The translations under genes were made by a program, and so were the position numbers. A stretch of 64,000 bases of DNA from Bolinopsis microptera (taxonomy: Eukaryota > Ctenophora > Tentaculata > Lobata > Bolinopsidae): positions 494,501 to 558,500 of the forward strand of contig NC_087075.1 in the NCBI RefSeq assembly GCF_026151205.1, read 5' to 3'. Below are positions 47,658-58,975 of this stretch, one piece after another. Under the pieces are notes generated by a model that saw nothing but the letters and a program-made list of their open reading frames with translations, was not told the DNA's origin and did not search any database. How positions within the stretch are numbered: the first letter of the stretch is position 1; every line of letters starts with the position of its first letter.

Positions 47658-48131
47658 GGGGTCGTTCACATATTACGTGATCAGCCGAGGGGGGATTCAA
47701 AATGCTTATGGTTGATTATGAGGGGGTTTGGTCGTTGATTACGTAATCAAAATTTTCTTTTTTAACCCCTAGAATAATAACAATTTGACAATATTTTAAT
47801 TCAAATTCCACTCAATTTCACTCTGATAGTGATAAAATTTAGAAATTTATCGGATACCCGACTATATAGTAAGTAGTTTGAAAGGTGCTTGGCCGGAAAG
47901 GTGCTTGGCCGGATGTTTCGGCTCAACATGATCAGGCCGGTAGCATGAAACGTTAAAAAAATTATTTCCAGGGAAAAAGTCAAAGGGGGGGGGGGGGGGG
48001 GGGGGGTCAGGCCATGATTACGTAATATTGCTGTCAGGAGGGGGGGGGGGGTTGGGTCTTGATTACGGTTGATTACGGAGAGGGGGGTAGAAATTGCTAA
48101 AATATTGATTACGTAATACGTGAACGACCCC
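47658..48131. mobile_element. Longer MITE of the GGGGTCGTTCACATATTACG family
   Basis: Starts GGGGTCGTTCACATATTACG at 47658 and ends ATTACGTAATACGTGAACGA + CCCC at 48131. At 474 bases it is the longest member here. The interior contains a G-run of about 22, a second G-run of about 13 and several GATTACGTAAT words. The open frame across it on the minus strand has a proline run and is not a gene. Confidence 0.75.
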
Positions 48132-48733
48132 AATTCAATGTACCGCAAATTTCCGACAGGAATACAAAGGAAATCTTCATCAACTTGCAACATTCTGCCG
48201 GAAAAGGTATAAATCATAAGAAAATTACAATCTTATCTTCAATATCATCAGCATTAAACACGCCTACCTGTTGTTTTGACTAGACAGGTGAATATATGTC
48301 ACGTGTCAAGACAAAAATTTACGAGATTTGCACCTTCTATATTGGGGTCTTAAGTAAACCGTTCAAGATACAAAATCAGAAAAATGTGATGAGTTAAAAG
48401 ACGTTGAGAGATGATGCAAATTTGTTTTAATGTGTCTTGTGACGTTACAGCGATGCCGATACTGCCCCCCCCCCCCCCCCCCCCATTCCCCCCGATACTG
48501 GGGTTCCCCGCTAAACCCTATTGTTTAGTACCTAAAAGTAAACATATCAAATGTAGCGATTCATTTCAAATAACATCAGAATAATTGTCACGACCGCAAT
48601 GTTTTGATCATCTCATTGGTATGGAAGGGAAATGAATATAATGCCATGCGGCTGCATTCTTCTCATGACATACTAGTCAACAACCACTTTTTGTCTTTCT
48701 GACGTCGTCATCAATCAGATGTGACGAAATGAA

Positions 48734-51700
48734 TCAGAACTGCATGGGCTTGTTGTCATATGGAACATACCAGTCCCACCAATCTGAACTTTGAACCCGC
48801 TTTTTCTCCGTTTTGAAATTGTCCTCTCTGAGTTTTATTATAGCTTTCTGTCTTTCTTTTTCTTTTGTGTCCCATAATTTCTGGAGTCTTCTTCTCTTTC
48901 TCCTGCAATATAAACACTAGGTAGGTTACCATGGTAACACAAATCTTAATAACCTTATGTTTATAAGTAGTTTGAAACCCTTTAGAAATAAATAAATACC
49001 AAATATATATATATATAATATATAATTATATATATATTGTTAGTCAGCCACAACTGTCATTAAAACAACGCCTTGACTTCAAATGTCGGTAAAATATACC
49101 TTTACAGTCATCCTCAATAAATGAAATAGATTTGTAGTGTTGTAATTAGTTTAAAAATTAGTATATATATATTATACAAAATGAATAACACAACAAAATT
49201 AACCACAGACTTACCTGATTCGCTGGGTAACCTGCGGTTTTGGCCTGCCGCGGATAACTCTGAGTCTGTGCGTACCTTTCTGTCGGGTTTTATAAGTTTC
49301 TCTGGTAACTACAGGATCTTCAATCAGCACCTCTGGATCCTGGAGGAAGAAATAGTTTTTATGGACACGTTCATTGAAGTTTGAGGATATTGGTAAATAT
49401 TAGTGACCCTATTAAATAGCACGATGAGGTAAAATTTGTCGCACTATGAAACTATATAAACCCTCAATATTGGCTAGGATAATCGTCTCATCCTCTAGCA
49501 AACTTTGTCACATAACGATATCTTTATCAGATGATAAGATATCGTTTAAATTTGGCCGGCAGTGAGTTGTAAACTTTGTCACACTATAAAAACGTGACAG
49601 AGTTAACATGGCCCCTTGCTGCCGTGTTTGACCAAATTTTCGAATTACCAGTTCATAGGATAGTTGCATATGACTATTATCTACATATTTAGCGACTTTT
49701 TTAGTTAAATGGTATCACCAAGTAAATTCCGTCACACATTTAAGAAATTTATATGAGGGATGTTTATGACATCCTGACAAGAAATGCCGAATAGTCTAGC
49801 ATTATTTTGCGAGCTGAATGTGTTAGAAATTGTTAACATATCTCATTGTTATAAGCAAATAAATTATTATACGGCAGTGATATGTTAAAATTGGCGAAAT
49901 TCGAACACCTGAACATGGTAAAAATATGTAAATTTCGTCACAAAAAATATTATAACTTTATTTGCTTTTTGTTGGAAAAATAACTAGTTTATCGACATAT
50001 ATATGGTGATAAAGTAACATTATATTCTAATATGAGGTATGATTCTTCAAAATAGGGGCAACAAATGTAAATTTCGTCACATCAGTCATTGCATATTAGT
50101 TACTTAGTTAGATAGATTTTCTTTCACATCAACAGTCCTTATTATAGTTGGAATGGATTTACACAGGAAATTTAGAAACCCATGCTAATTTTTCATCACA
50201 TTGAAATTACACTGTTAGGAAAAGTGAATTTCGTCACATTTCGGTAACTTAGTAAAATTAAACTCAGCATTGTTAAACTTGAGTTCTGATTTGCTGAACA
50301 ATAACCAACCAATAATTCCTGGAAGAATATTGAATTCTAATCGAGGTATGGTTCTTCAAAATAGGGTCAAGAAATATAAATTTCGTCACATACGTTATTA
50401 ATTAGCTATTTATTTTGTGGTGAATCGACAATTCACCACACTTTTTATAATTATTAAACGATCACCAAACATTTCTTTTGATTACGGAGGGGAGGGGGGG
50501 GGGGGGCGGAGGGGGTAACAATTTCCAAAAGTGATTACGTAATTTGTGAACGACCGCTTAATGCTTTTAAAGTGATGACTCAGAACAGTTCTACGATTAA
50601 CAATGATAAATATAGACTTTCGCAAACCTGATAGCTCTAACCTAAATTATAATTAATCCGTTGCCATAACAACAGAATAAGAATTGCTACCTCTTCACAA
50701 ACCTGTTCCGGTGCTGATATATTTCCCCAAGACGCTACCCCGTTCGGTGTTATTATACTAGGTGTAATCAGGCTTATAGAAGTCTGCATACGTAACAAAT
50801 TTGATACTTCTGAAAAAGTGATTCGTGAAATCGAAAGCACATGACGTTACATGTTGGCAAGTCGCCAGCGTTGAGAGTAGAATAGAGTCGCTATTTCAGA
50901 GTCAAACGATCTATCGAGTGAGACAAAATAATATCATAAATAATATTAGTGTAACCCGTGCCTACAGCCGGGATTTCACTATCGAAGTTGAAATGCAAAA
51001 GTATAAACCCGCCCATAATATTCGAAAACACGCATTGCTTTGTCGAGTGAATGTATGAACTCTCTCTATAATAGTCCAAACAGACTGCAATGAGCCCCCC
51101 CCCCCCCCCCAATAACAGTAAATCTTGCGGCTGATACACTGCCAAATAACCTAATTATGATTCATGTACCAACGCTGCATATGGCAGAGAGAGCGAGGAG
51201 GGAGAAAAAGTGAGCCATTCAGTGGCGTAACGACCGCCCCTGCTAACCCTGCTAGCAGGGGGGCGGCACCTTAGGGGGGCGGCATTTTTCCGCCCCATTA
51301 CACAATTTTGCCGCCCCCTGTAGCCGGTGATGACCCGTGACTCTTCATACCGAAGTAAAAAAAAGTAAAGAAATTAGTTGAACGTGTCTACTACTCCAAA
51401 ATTCTACACGAATTTATAGCGCAACTTAACCACGCGCTGAGAGTTGCGCAAAAAGTGATAACGATACCACACTTTCATTGTTTTAACTTTAGCGCGGAGG
51501 CCAGTTTCTAATGATGCGCGTTGTGACTAAAGTTTATACGACGGTAATTGTGTGAACTCTAACCTTCGAGGTTTGCAGTTTGCGACTTTTCAATAATTTT
51601 AAATCCGGCTCCTGAGCTCTGGCCATGTTAGTTATCGTAGTAGAACAAATAGAAACATACTTATAAATTATGTTAAGTAAAATAAACATCATGATCACAG

Positions 51701-54700
51701 ATCAAGTCAACCCAATTACAACAATTTACAAAATACAAAAAATAAATAAATGTTCAGTGGAAACGCTTGATGCGCCCTGCTTTTGCACTGGCAAATTTTT
51801 GTACCAGCTTCGAGCGATCAAGTTTGTCAACCTCACTGTTCTCAATTGAGATGAGAGCTAAATCCTTAAGTCTAGATTGTGACATAGTCGACCTTAGATA
51901 GGTTTTTATCAACTTTAACTTCGAGAAGGACCGTTCCGCCGATGCAACAGTGACTGGTATAGCTATGAAAAGCATCAAGGCTGCTACCAACTGCGGACAC
52001 AACAGCGGAAGGTCTCTCTCGAAGATAAAGTTGACCAACTGGAGAGGACTTGTCACATCTTCGGTCCTTAGCTCACTCCCGTAATCTTCCTTCAGGTCAA
52101 TTAACTCGTCTGCCAATGATGGCTGCAAGTCCTTGTGGTAGATCTTTACCAACTCATTCGCAGCAGTTCGGAGGTCCGTGCAACTCTTCGTCAGTATGTG
52201 TTTGGGCTGCAAACACGCGAACTTGCTCACTATCGAGTTGTGTCCCTCAAATCGAAGAAGGATTTGTTCCCGACATGTCTTCAGTGTGGGAAGAAATATC
52301 TGTACCTTAAACAAATCCTTCTTCGATGGTTCTGGTAAGTTCTGGCCACGAAGTTGACCAGAATATCTGTAGAGGTTCCGGGCCATGGTGAGCTGGAATG
52401 ACTGCTCGGCCCCAGCATAGATGGCTTGCTGCTGAGCTTCTACTATGAGAGTATCCCAATTTCCCTCTAGATTTCGGAGAAATCTTGTAAAGCTGCTGAG
52501 AGCAGCTGGCACAACTCCAATGTCCAGGTTTTTAGCCTGAAGCATGTTAGTAATAGTCTGTGCCTTGGAGAGCAGCTTCTCGCAAAACACCAGAGTAATG
52601 GTGAACTCGAAAGTTCTAACTCGACTCAAAAGTCCCGCAGATGTTCGGCAGTTGGTGAGTGATAGCTTCGTCAGAAGTCTGATGATATCTGGCTGCCGAT
52701 TCTTGATGGCCCGAACGCTTTCATGACGAGACGACCACCTCGTTGGGCAAAGTTTTTTTAGGTCTAAGCCCGGAGAGTTCATCTTCAGCTCCTCCCAGCG
52801 TAATGAGCTCGATCCAACAAACGTAAAAACCTGGCCCAGACAGTCGAAGAAATCACTGGTGTGGTTGGTAGCAGCCACAACATCTTTTATCACCAAACAC
52901 AGATTGTGGGTCGAACAGTGCACGAAGGGAACAGGGTTCGTGGTTCTGTTCTTCAGTATCGTCTGTACTCCCCCATAAACTCCCGACATAACACTGGCTC
53001 CGTCAAATCCCTGTCCTCTAAGTTTGTCCAGCGTGATTCCCAGCTTCTGGAGTTCTTCAATAGCGAGATTAGCAATAGCCTCTGCTTTTCCAGATGACAT
53101 TGCGATGAATCCGAGGAAGGTCTCATGCACCTGTACTTGAGAGTCTCGAACGGAAACCCAGCGCACCACCAAACTTAATTGGTCTACCTGTGAGGGAAAT
53201 ATGTCAATAAAATAGCTTCTAGATTCTAATACACATCCGATGGAAGAAATAAATGTACAACATAGTGAAAAGGGAAGGTGCAACGGTATTTTTCTTTACC
53301 ATTGTCCACTGTACAGACATAATCATATTACATAAACAAATTTGAAATCAAAATGTATTTGACCAAAAGATGGAACGAACCTTTCCCAGATCAACTGTCG
53401 AATCAAGGATAATCGAAAAGTAGGGGCTCTTTAGGATATCCGATACCAAGGAGATCCGCATTTCCTCGGCGATAAGGGAGATCAGCTCGTTTTGGATCGC
53501 AGGGCTCAGATATTTAGTCTTCCCCTTGGGCGTGGCGATCACTTGCTTCAGGAGACCGTCAAACTGGGCAAGCAGTTTGACCAACTCTAGGAAGTTGGCT
53601 GTTGGATCCCTCACAAACTCCATCCCCCACAACCTCTCTGTGTCCACGTAATCCAATGTTCATAGAGGCAGCAGCTATTATGATGGCAATAACCCGCTCG
53701 ACGACCAGAGTCCACTTTTTTTCGTTCTCCTCGATGATCTTCAGCTCTTGAAGATCGACTGGGCTTTTGATGAAGTGCAGTCGATTTTTATGCGCCTCTG
53801 CGTGGCTCTCGGACGTCTCATGTGTCTTCATCTTCTTGGAGATGCCATACTTCTTACTGGGAAGAATCTTGTCTGCCCACGGTGATTTGGCTTTATCCCC
53901 GAACAGCCAGCATGTCTCGCAGTAGGCATATTTGCCTAGTGGTGAATAGCAGAGCCATTTTCTTCGCAGTTCGAGTCCATTCTGTTGCTTACTAACATAG
54001 TAGTTCGACAACGTTGAGGGTTGACAAGGTCCGTGTTGCAGTATCGCCCGCTTGTCAGCGATGCTGAGACATTGTCTGTCTTTGAACAGCTCCTTGTCGC
54101 TCGGCCAGTTCACCTCCAGTGATAGAGCAGCTGCAGCTTCCACTACAGCATCGACTTCGTTGCTTCCTTCACCTGGCGCAGATTTCATGATCAACTGTAA
54201 AAAGCAAGCCAAAAATGAAGATGTTTCTGTGAAAAGAAATTTAAGGATGTGGCAGTCAATCTATGATGTAGGTAATATCTAAGATCACACCATTCACGAC
54301 GAGATAATAGACTGATTATCGTATCATACTCCGTATTACTATTTGTTAGTAATTAGTTATGAGTTATGATAACAAGTCAATTATATGTACTATCTTGCAC
54401 TAACAGGAGTTTTAGAGAATCATGTCACTATTTCAGTAAATTAGTAAAGACCTATTATTTTGGGGTTCCTCCAGTAATTTTCTTACCTGTTTCGTCGTCC
54501 GATTCAAATAGGAGAGAGTCCAACTCTTCATCTGGTTCCTCGACTGGATCGGGACGGCTCTCCTCCCGCCAATACACGTCTTGTGCTGCTACTCGGGCTT
54601 CTGCGGCAGTAGGGAACGCTGGTCCTGCAGTTGCAGTGAAGCTTGTTATCTTGGGATAGGACTTCATAAACTCCTCCTTCTTCTTCTTCTTGTTTCTGTA

Positions 54701-55392
54701 CGCTGCCCCAGATTCTTTAGTACGCTTCATGTTAACTGTTGTGAAAAAATAATCAATCAAGAGGTTGGTCGTCGTCAATTACAAATTGCAATGCGATTGA
54801 TTGTCGAATTAGATATATTGTATACATGATGATGAGTAGTGAGCAGCCTGCAGCTTATTATCATGTTAATAATAATAATAATAACAAATTATTATATAAC
54901 CAAGAATGGTACTAGCTACTAATGTCAGAGCGGCTCTCCTAACAAAGAGAAAACTATAATAATTTATAATAATAGTATTGCTAATTTTCAAACCTAAAAA
55001 AAGTGGCTCTCGGGCGGTAGGACAATGGACATATCACATGAGTGATGAGTGACGGAATGTTGGCTATCGCGGAAAATCACAGACTATAACAAAAATGTAC
55101 GCATATGACACATGTAGATTAAATTGGTGGACAACAGTCATGCAACATGCTTTAAAAATCTATGTCAAGTGATGAGTCAACTACATTAAAGCTAATTTTA
55201 ACACATGCTTCAGTAGGGGTACGAGGGTAGGATATTGCACATCAGTACAGGAATAAACGTTATTACTAATATTAATTAACTTACGAAGTTCACGTTGGAA
55301 GACGAAAGTCGGGTGGCCCAAGTGGGTACGTGACCAAGAATACAGTAGCGCTTGCAGTCCTTCCAGTTTCCCATTTGACCGGACGGCGGACT
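48734..55392 (-). CDS. Unnamed four-exon gene ending WWDWYVPYDNKPMQF (partial), hAT nested in intron
   Basis: Minus-strand exons 55392-55285, 50809-50703, 49339-49215 and 48902-48734 join in phase (phases 1, 0, 2) and give 168 residues and a TGA at 48734-48736. Acceptors are ATATTTTCAG, CACTTTTTCAG, TTCCTCCAG and TATATTGCAG; donors are GTAAGT, GTTTGT, GTAAGT. The product reads GLQALLYSWSRTHLGHPTF in the first exon, a Thr/Ser/Pro-containing second exon, a basic third exon (RLRVIRGRPKPQVTQRI) and a K/R/E-rich helix that ends in a striking aromatic tail. No known domain was recognised. The first visible intron (50810-55284) contains a complete hAT transposase gene in the same orientation. The start of the gene lies further right and was not found. 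Four phase matches without a stop make it a confident gene. Confidence 0.75.
49385..50430 (-). repeat. Dispersed repeat (GACGAAATT family), copy 2, tandem ~300-base units
   Basis: Read on the plus strand, AAATTTCGTCACA or close variants recur at about 49430, 49510, 49577, 49728, 49930, 50071, 50231 and 50385. Two blocks about 300 bases apart (50035-50110 and 50335-50410) share GAGGTATG(A/G)TTCTTCAAAATAG and the following motif. The reverse complement of 50095-50400 aligns with 18480-18780. The array lies in the intron between the second and third visible exons of the minus-strand gene. Confidence 0.65.
50475..50556. mobile_element. MITE fragment, right end only
   Basis: GATTACGGAGGGG, a G-run, and GTGATTACGTAATTTGTGAA followed by CGACC match the right part of the 47658-48131 element. 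The left terminus was not found, so this looks like a truncated copy in the intron. Confidence 0.6.
51220..51320. repeat. Probable hAT terminal repeat next to the transposase gene
   Basis: CAGTGGCGTAACGACCGCCC at 51220 has the CAGTGGCGTA start common among animal hAT elements. The 8 bases before it (GAGCCATT, 51212-51219) are the right length for a hAT target duplication. Subterminal copies of GGGGGCGGCA / CCGCCCC follow. It lies about 430 bases beyond the transposase stop, as expected for the 3' terminus. The partner terminus and second target copy were not found to the right of 54730. Confidence 0.55.
51754..54730 (-). CDS. hAT-superfamily transposase (TTF zinc finger, ZMYM1-like), one frameshift
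   Basis: Three minus-strand exons: 54730-54487 (ATG, basic start MKRTKESGAAYRNKKKK, acidic tail, donor GTAAGA), 54172-53381 (acceptor GCGCCAG in phase 1) and 53187-51754 (donor GTTCGT, acceptor CCCTCACAG, phase 0; TGA). Domains in order are a TTF-type zinc finger (C/H pattern in YCETCWLFGD ... SESH), the DUF4371/RNase H-like core with D of ILDSTVDL and D of GQGFDGASVMSG, and the hAT dimerisation region with E of SAERSFSKLKLIKTYLRSTM. The family cuts and pastes DNA. The middle exon is 1 base too long: a five-base C run (53624-53628, plus strand) shifts the frame, and a four-base run would restore it. An alternative middle-exon acceptor (TTTTTACAG, 54200) is stronger but out of phase. About 820 residues are expected if the shift is an error. 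Confidence 0.75.
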
Positions 55393-55399
55393 CTGAAAA

Positions 55400-56840
55400 T
55401 ATCCATGCGACAGTAAGATTCTATGCAAAATGCAAATCAGCCCTCAGGGATTAAATCCTAAGGGCTAAGACCTAACTTATCAACAAACGTCATACAAAAA
55501 CATCATTAATACTGTGACTCGTGAACCGGCCAGCGCAAAGCTGAAAGGCGAAAGCACCGCTGACCTTAGGCAATTCCGATCAATGATCAATGATCAATCA
55601 ACAAAATTGAACGTCGACGGTCGAGTTCACAATATTGCAACTCATTACTAAAAACTAGTCATAGCAGTTAGTCGTGGCAATCTGCACACTGCAGGCAGCA
55701 GGTTAACAATGGAGTCAATTGAATTGATTATTGATCTATAAGATTAACAACCGTTTACACTTTACTATACCGTTAATAATACGAGATCTAAATGAGCTGT
55801 TGAAATACTTAATATAGAATTGATCAACAATTTACTTAAATTAAAACTTAAGATTCAAGATTAAGATTGATAACTTTTAAGTGATAGCAGATAACGATAA
55901 ATGATAACTGTTTACTGTCAACTGATAGCTCATAGGCATGGAACTTATCAGATAACGGCTTAGTTTCTGCACTCAGCAGTCAGCAGTGAGCAGTCAGAAC
56001 TCAGATTTCAGAAGTCACAAGTGACAACAAGTCTACAGTTTACACAATTACAATCAACAATCAATTATCAACAATCAACAATCAACAATGTACACGTATG
56101 ACGTAGACGCCACTCGCCAGAGCCCAGACGGTAGACGCAAGACGTAGTAAAGTACATTCTAGGGCACACGCCATACGGTAAAACCAAGATAACAAACGAT
56201 TAGCATTCTGATAACTACACGTGCGTCGTGTATCGGTGTCTCGCATTGATATCATCGACCGACATGCAATTTCCCACAGTGGAAAATGTTGGGATTTTAA
56301 TTTCGCAGAAAACGATTAAAAAATAATCGTACGATAATCGACGATAATCGTCGCGCGCGCGTTAAACGCACAATAATCGTCTAATCTGACGATAATCGTC
56401 ATATTTGGCGAATAACGCTATTTCGCGACGTTTATTAGGCGATAATGAGCGATATCACGATAATCACACAATAAATCATGGAAATAAAATGTATTTGTTA
56501 TTTCATGTAACGAAGGAAGTATTTCGGTTATGCTTCAATATGGAAATCAGAAATCGGATTCATATTTACAGTCTACTGGTAATGTTCCGCAAGCTTCGTA
56601 ATCGTAGTGAACGCAAAACGAATAAAATTGAAAATGTCATGTTTCACAATGAAATTTGATACTTTAATTTATTGTTATTGATAAGATTAGTTACATATAT
56701 GATATAAGACAGCGGTAGTAAATATTAAATATTTATCATCTATCTAAGTTTGGCACGCAGCGCGCGGGCCGGTATCTTTTGTATAATGTATAATATGTAG
56801 TTTCCTAGTGTAATGTTTAACCCGAGAAGTAATTGCCACA
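55400..56840. other. No gene recognised; simple repeats
   Basis: Intronic or intergenic. CAACAATCAA-type simple repeats lie at 56048-56090. At 56300-56460 the words CGATAATCG and ACGATAATCG recur with CGCGCGCG, giving several short imperfect palindromes. The further upstream exon of the minus-strand gene should lie in or beyond this stretch but was not identified. Confidence 0.4.
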
Positions 56841-56846
56841 GTTTAA

Positions 56847-57419
56847 AACTTTAAACCACATTTAAACTTCTGTTCAATTGTATGGGGGTTTGCAGCAAAA
56901 AATCACATTGAATCACTCTTCTCACGACAAAAACAGGGTATCAGGGCAGTAATGCCAGGTCACATTAATTACTTTTACAAAGACGGTCGACTGCCAGAAC
57001 ACACAAAACAATTTTTCAATAACAATGGTATACTCACGGTGCACAGTGTTGTTGTAAAAAACACACTAATTCTCATGCACCGAATCAAACATTTCCGCAG
57101 CTCAGTCCCTCAACAAATCTGTATGACTATCCCAGAAAATGCACCCACTGCAAACTCAGATCACGTGACTGCAGCATCCTGGTTAGCCGAGTACAACACC
57201 ACACATTTCAGATCTTCGATGTTCTTCAAAGGACCTTTACTCTCAATTTATGCTGTAAATGCAAATGTGAGCACCCTACCCACACTTTTTTCCATAAACC
57301 TTTTTAAATCGGCTACAAAACGCATGCTCTTGAACCTGCAGAGTGAAAATGACGATGACACGTGGCCCAGTTTCTTATTACATAATATTCCAGGTCTAAG
57401 AAGGTCACAACGTGTCTGA
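56847..57419 (+). pseudogene. LINE ORF2 C-terminal fragment (non-AS family)
   Basis: An open stretch of 190 codons ends at TGA 57417-57419. It begins at the conserved L-N-x-C-S-x-V-W-G turn that follows the LINE reverse transcriptase palm, then SLFSRQKQGIRAVMPG, a helical region, and an FFKGPLL...NLFKSATKRMLL block equivalent to the F-x-G-P-x-x-W-N ... F-K-x-x-x-K-x-x-L-L end of many LINE proteins. The closing words are WPSFLLHNIPGLRRSQR. Sequence upstream of 56847 is stopped, and palm motifs are absent, so this is a 5'-truncated insertion. It is unlike AS-LINE ORF2. Within this fragment the frame is intact. Confidence 0.6.
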
Positions 57420-58750
57420 AAGTTACTGGACACAACGGTCATTATATCAGTTTAGTGAATTAGTTAATTAGTTAATTAGTAAATCAGTTATTAGTCATAT
57501 GGTTATTATTAAGTACTATATATTATATGATATTACAAAAATAAACTATGAATATATATTTGCACACAAAAAAAACCAGAACAAACTGATCACAGACTAG
57601 CGGCAACTAATATTAATGGATAAGCCACACATCCTAAATTCCAGGTCCATATTTACACTGCCACATTCCCCACTATCACTATTTTCCTATCAGCACAAAC
57701 CGTAATTAATTGATTTCAACAATCACAAACACTACATATCCAAACTAATGACATGGCATAGCAATATCTACGATATCCTAAATCAGTCCCTAACAAACTT
57801 AGCGCGAGTCTGAAAGGCTGTTGGAAGCACAGAGTGCTCCATATTTTGTTTTATCAATAAACCTTTTTTTTTCATTTTCATTTTCTTTTTTTTATAAATT
57901 TATTAACTGCGTGCAAATTTGTGTTTCAGATTTGATCTATTTATGATATATATTTATGATTATGTAATAAAGTTATTAATATTATATTCGTAAACATTGG
58001 CTGGCTTACAAACCAGTCCCCAAACAGTGAAAAATTAGATTTTATAAAATTATATTATTTATTTTAACTATTGTGTTTAGTGAACAAATTTTAGCGATCA
58101 TTGAAAACATTTGTCAAATTGAATTTAAATTAATGTCTAAGCGGCGCGCCAGCGCGTTATTCTGAGCCGCGCACCAAAACAGATTTTAATGGACTTAGAA
58201 TTCATAATACGAATCGAGCGCCTGTAATGTCGTTCGAGACAGATACGCTCTCCTTGGTAACGAGCCAAGTCTATTGTTTACATTTTGTACGTGATAAATC
58301 TGATCGGGCCTTGTGATAGGAATTTAGTAGTCGGCAGTCAGAACTTTAATGACGATTATTTAGATACATGAAATTGTGTAATTTGCAATCATAACTGTTT
58401 TGACTTTTGAACCACGCAACTAAATTACTCTTGGTAATCAGTAAAAGTAATAACACATTCACAATAGAACTCAAATGGATAATTCGAGACTGGTAATGTT
58501 CGCCGGGCTTACTGAGACGAATCAGCTGAAGCCCCTGGGCTCAAATGAGCTCAGGGGGAAATGCTGGCAGTGAGTTATCTTACCTCAATTATGAATATTC
58601 AAACATAGCATCAAAAAATTTCATTTTGAACAACACTTTAATAAAAAGATTTTATCCGTTGAGAAACTAATAATCACCAATTCAATCCGATTTTATTGAA
58701 TCATAATTTCAGACACTTTCGAGCACGGTACCCCGGGCTGAAGGAGACAT
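57420..58750. other. Intergenic, no gene recognised
   Basis: It starts with the probable 3' UTR of the LINE fragment (GTTAATTAGTTAATTAGT words near 57460, AATAAACTATGAATATATAT near 57540). The remainder is AT-rich without repeats or coding signal. A TTCATTTTCATTTTC simple repeat is at 57870-57890. Confidence 0.4.
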
Positions 58751-58753
58751 CCT

Positions 58754-58916
58754 ATGGTGAGTTACATGAGTGCAATGGTGTCTCTGTCGCACAAAGCGGC
58801 GGCTCATGACAAGAACGAGACCAAAAGCGGCGATATTCTGGCACGGAGAACACCAGTGGCCTACTGCGATGGCCAAGAATTGCTGACAAAAACACTTGTA
58901 ACGTTGAAGAATACAG
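58754..58916 (+). CDS. Candidate first coding exon of an unnamed gene
   Basis: ATG at 58754 (stop TGA just upstream at 58739-58741 in frame) opens 54 codons plus one base to a donor (AATACAG|GTGGTT). The peptide is of balanced composition (SLSHKAAAHDKNETKSGDIL, PVAYCDGQELLTKTLVTLKN). If not spliced, TAA follows at 58922. AS-LINE sequence begins about 80 bases downstream, so the LINE would sit in the first intron. By coincidence or not, this frame is the same as that of AS-LINE ORF1. No function can be named and no second exon is in the window. Confidence 0.4.
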
Positions 58917-58975
58917 GTGGTTAAGTTTTCTCTATTTCTGTTCGTCATAGTATTAACATTAGGATAGAGGCTGTC

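Noticed and set aside
47801..48217. 138-codon minus-strand frame
   Set aside because: Overlaps the MITE; contains a proline run from the G-tract.
56105..56130. Possible right terminus of the hAT element (ACGCCACTC)
   Set aside because: Last base does not match CACTG, the adjacent 8 bases do not repeat GAGCCATT, and it lies beyond the host exon at 55285-55392.
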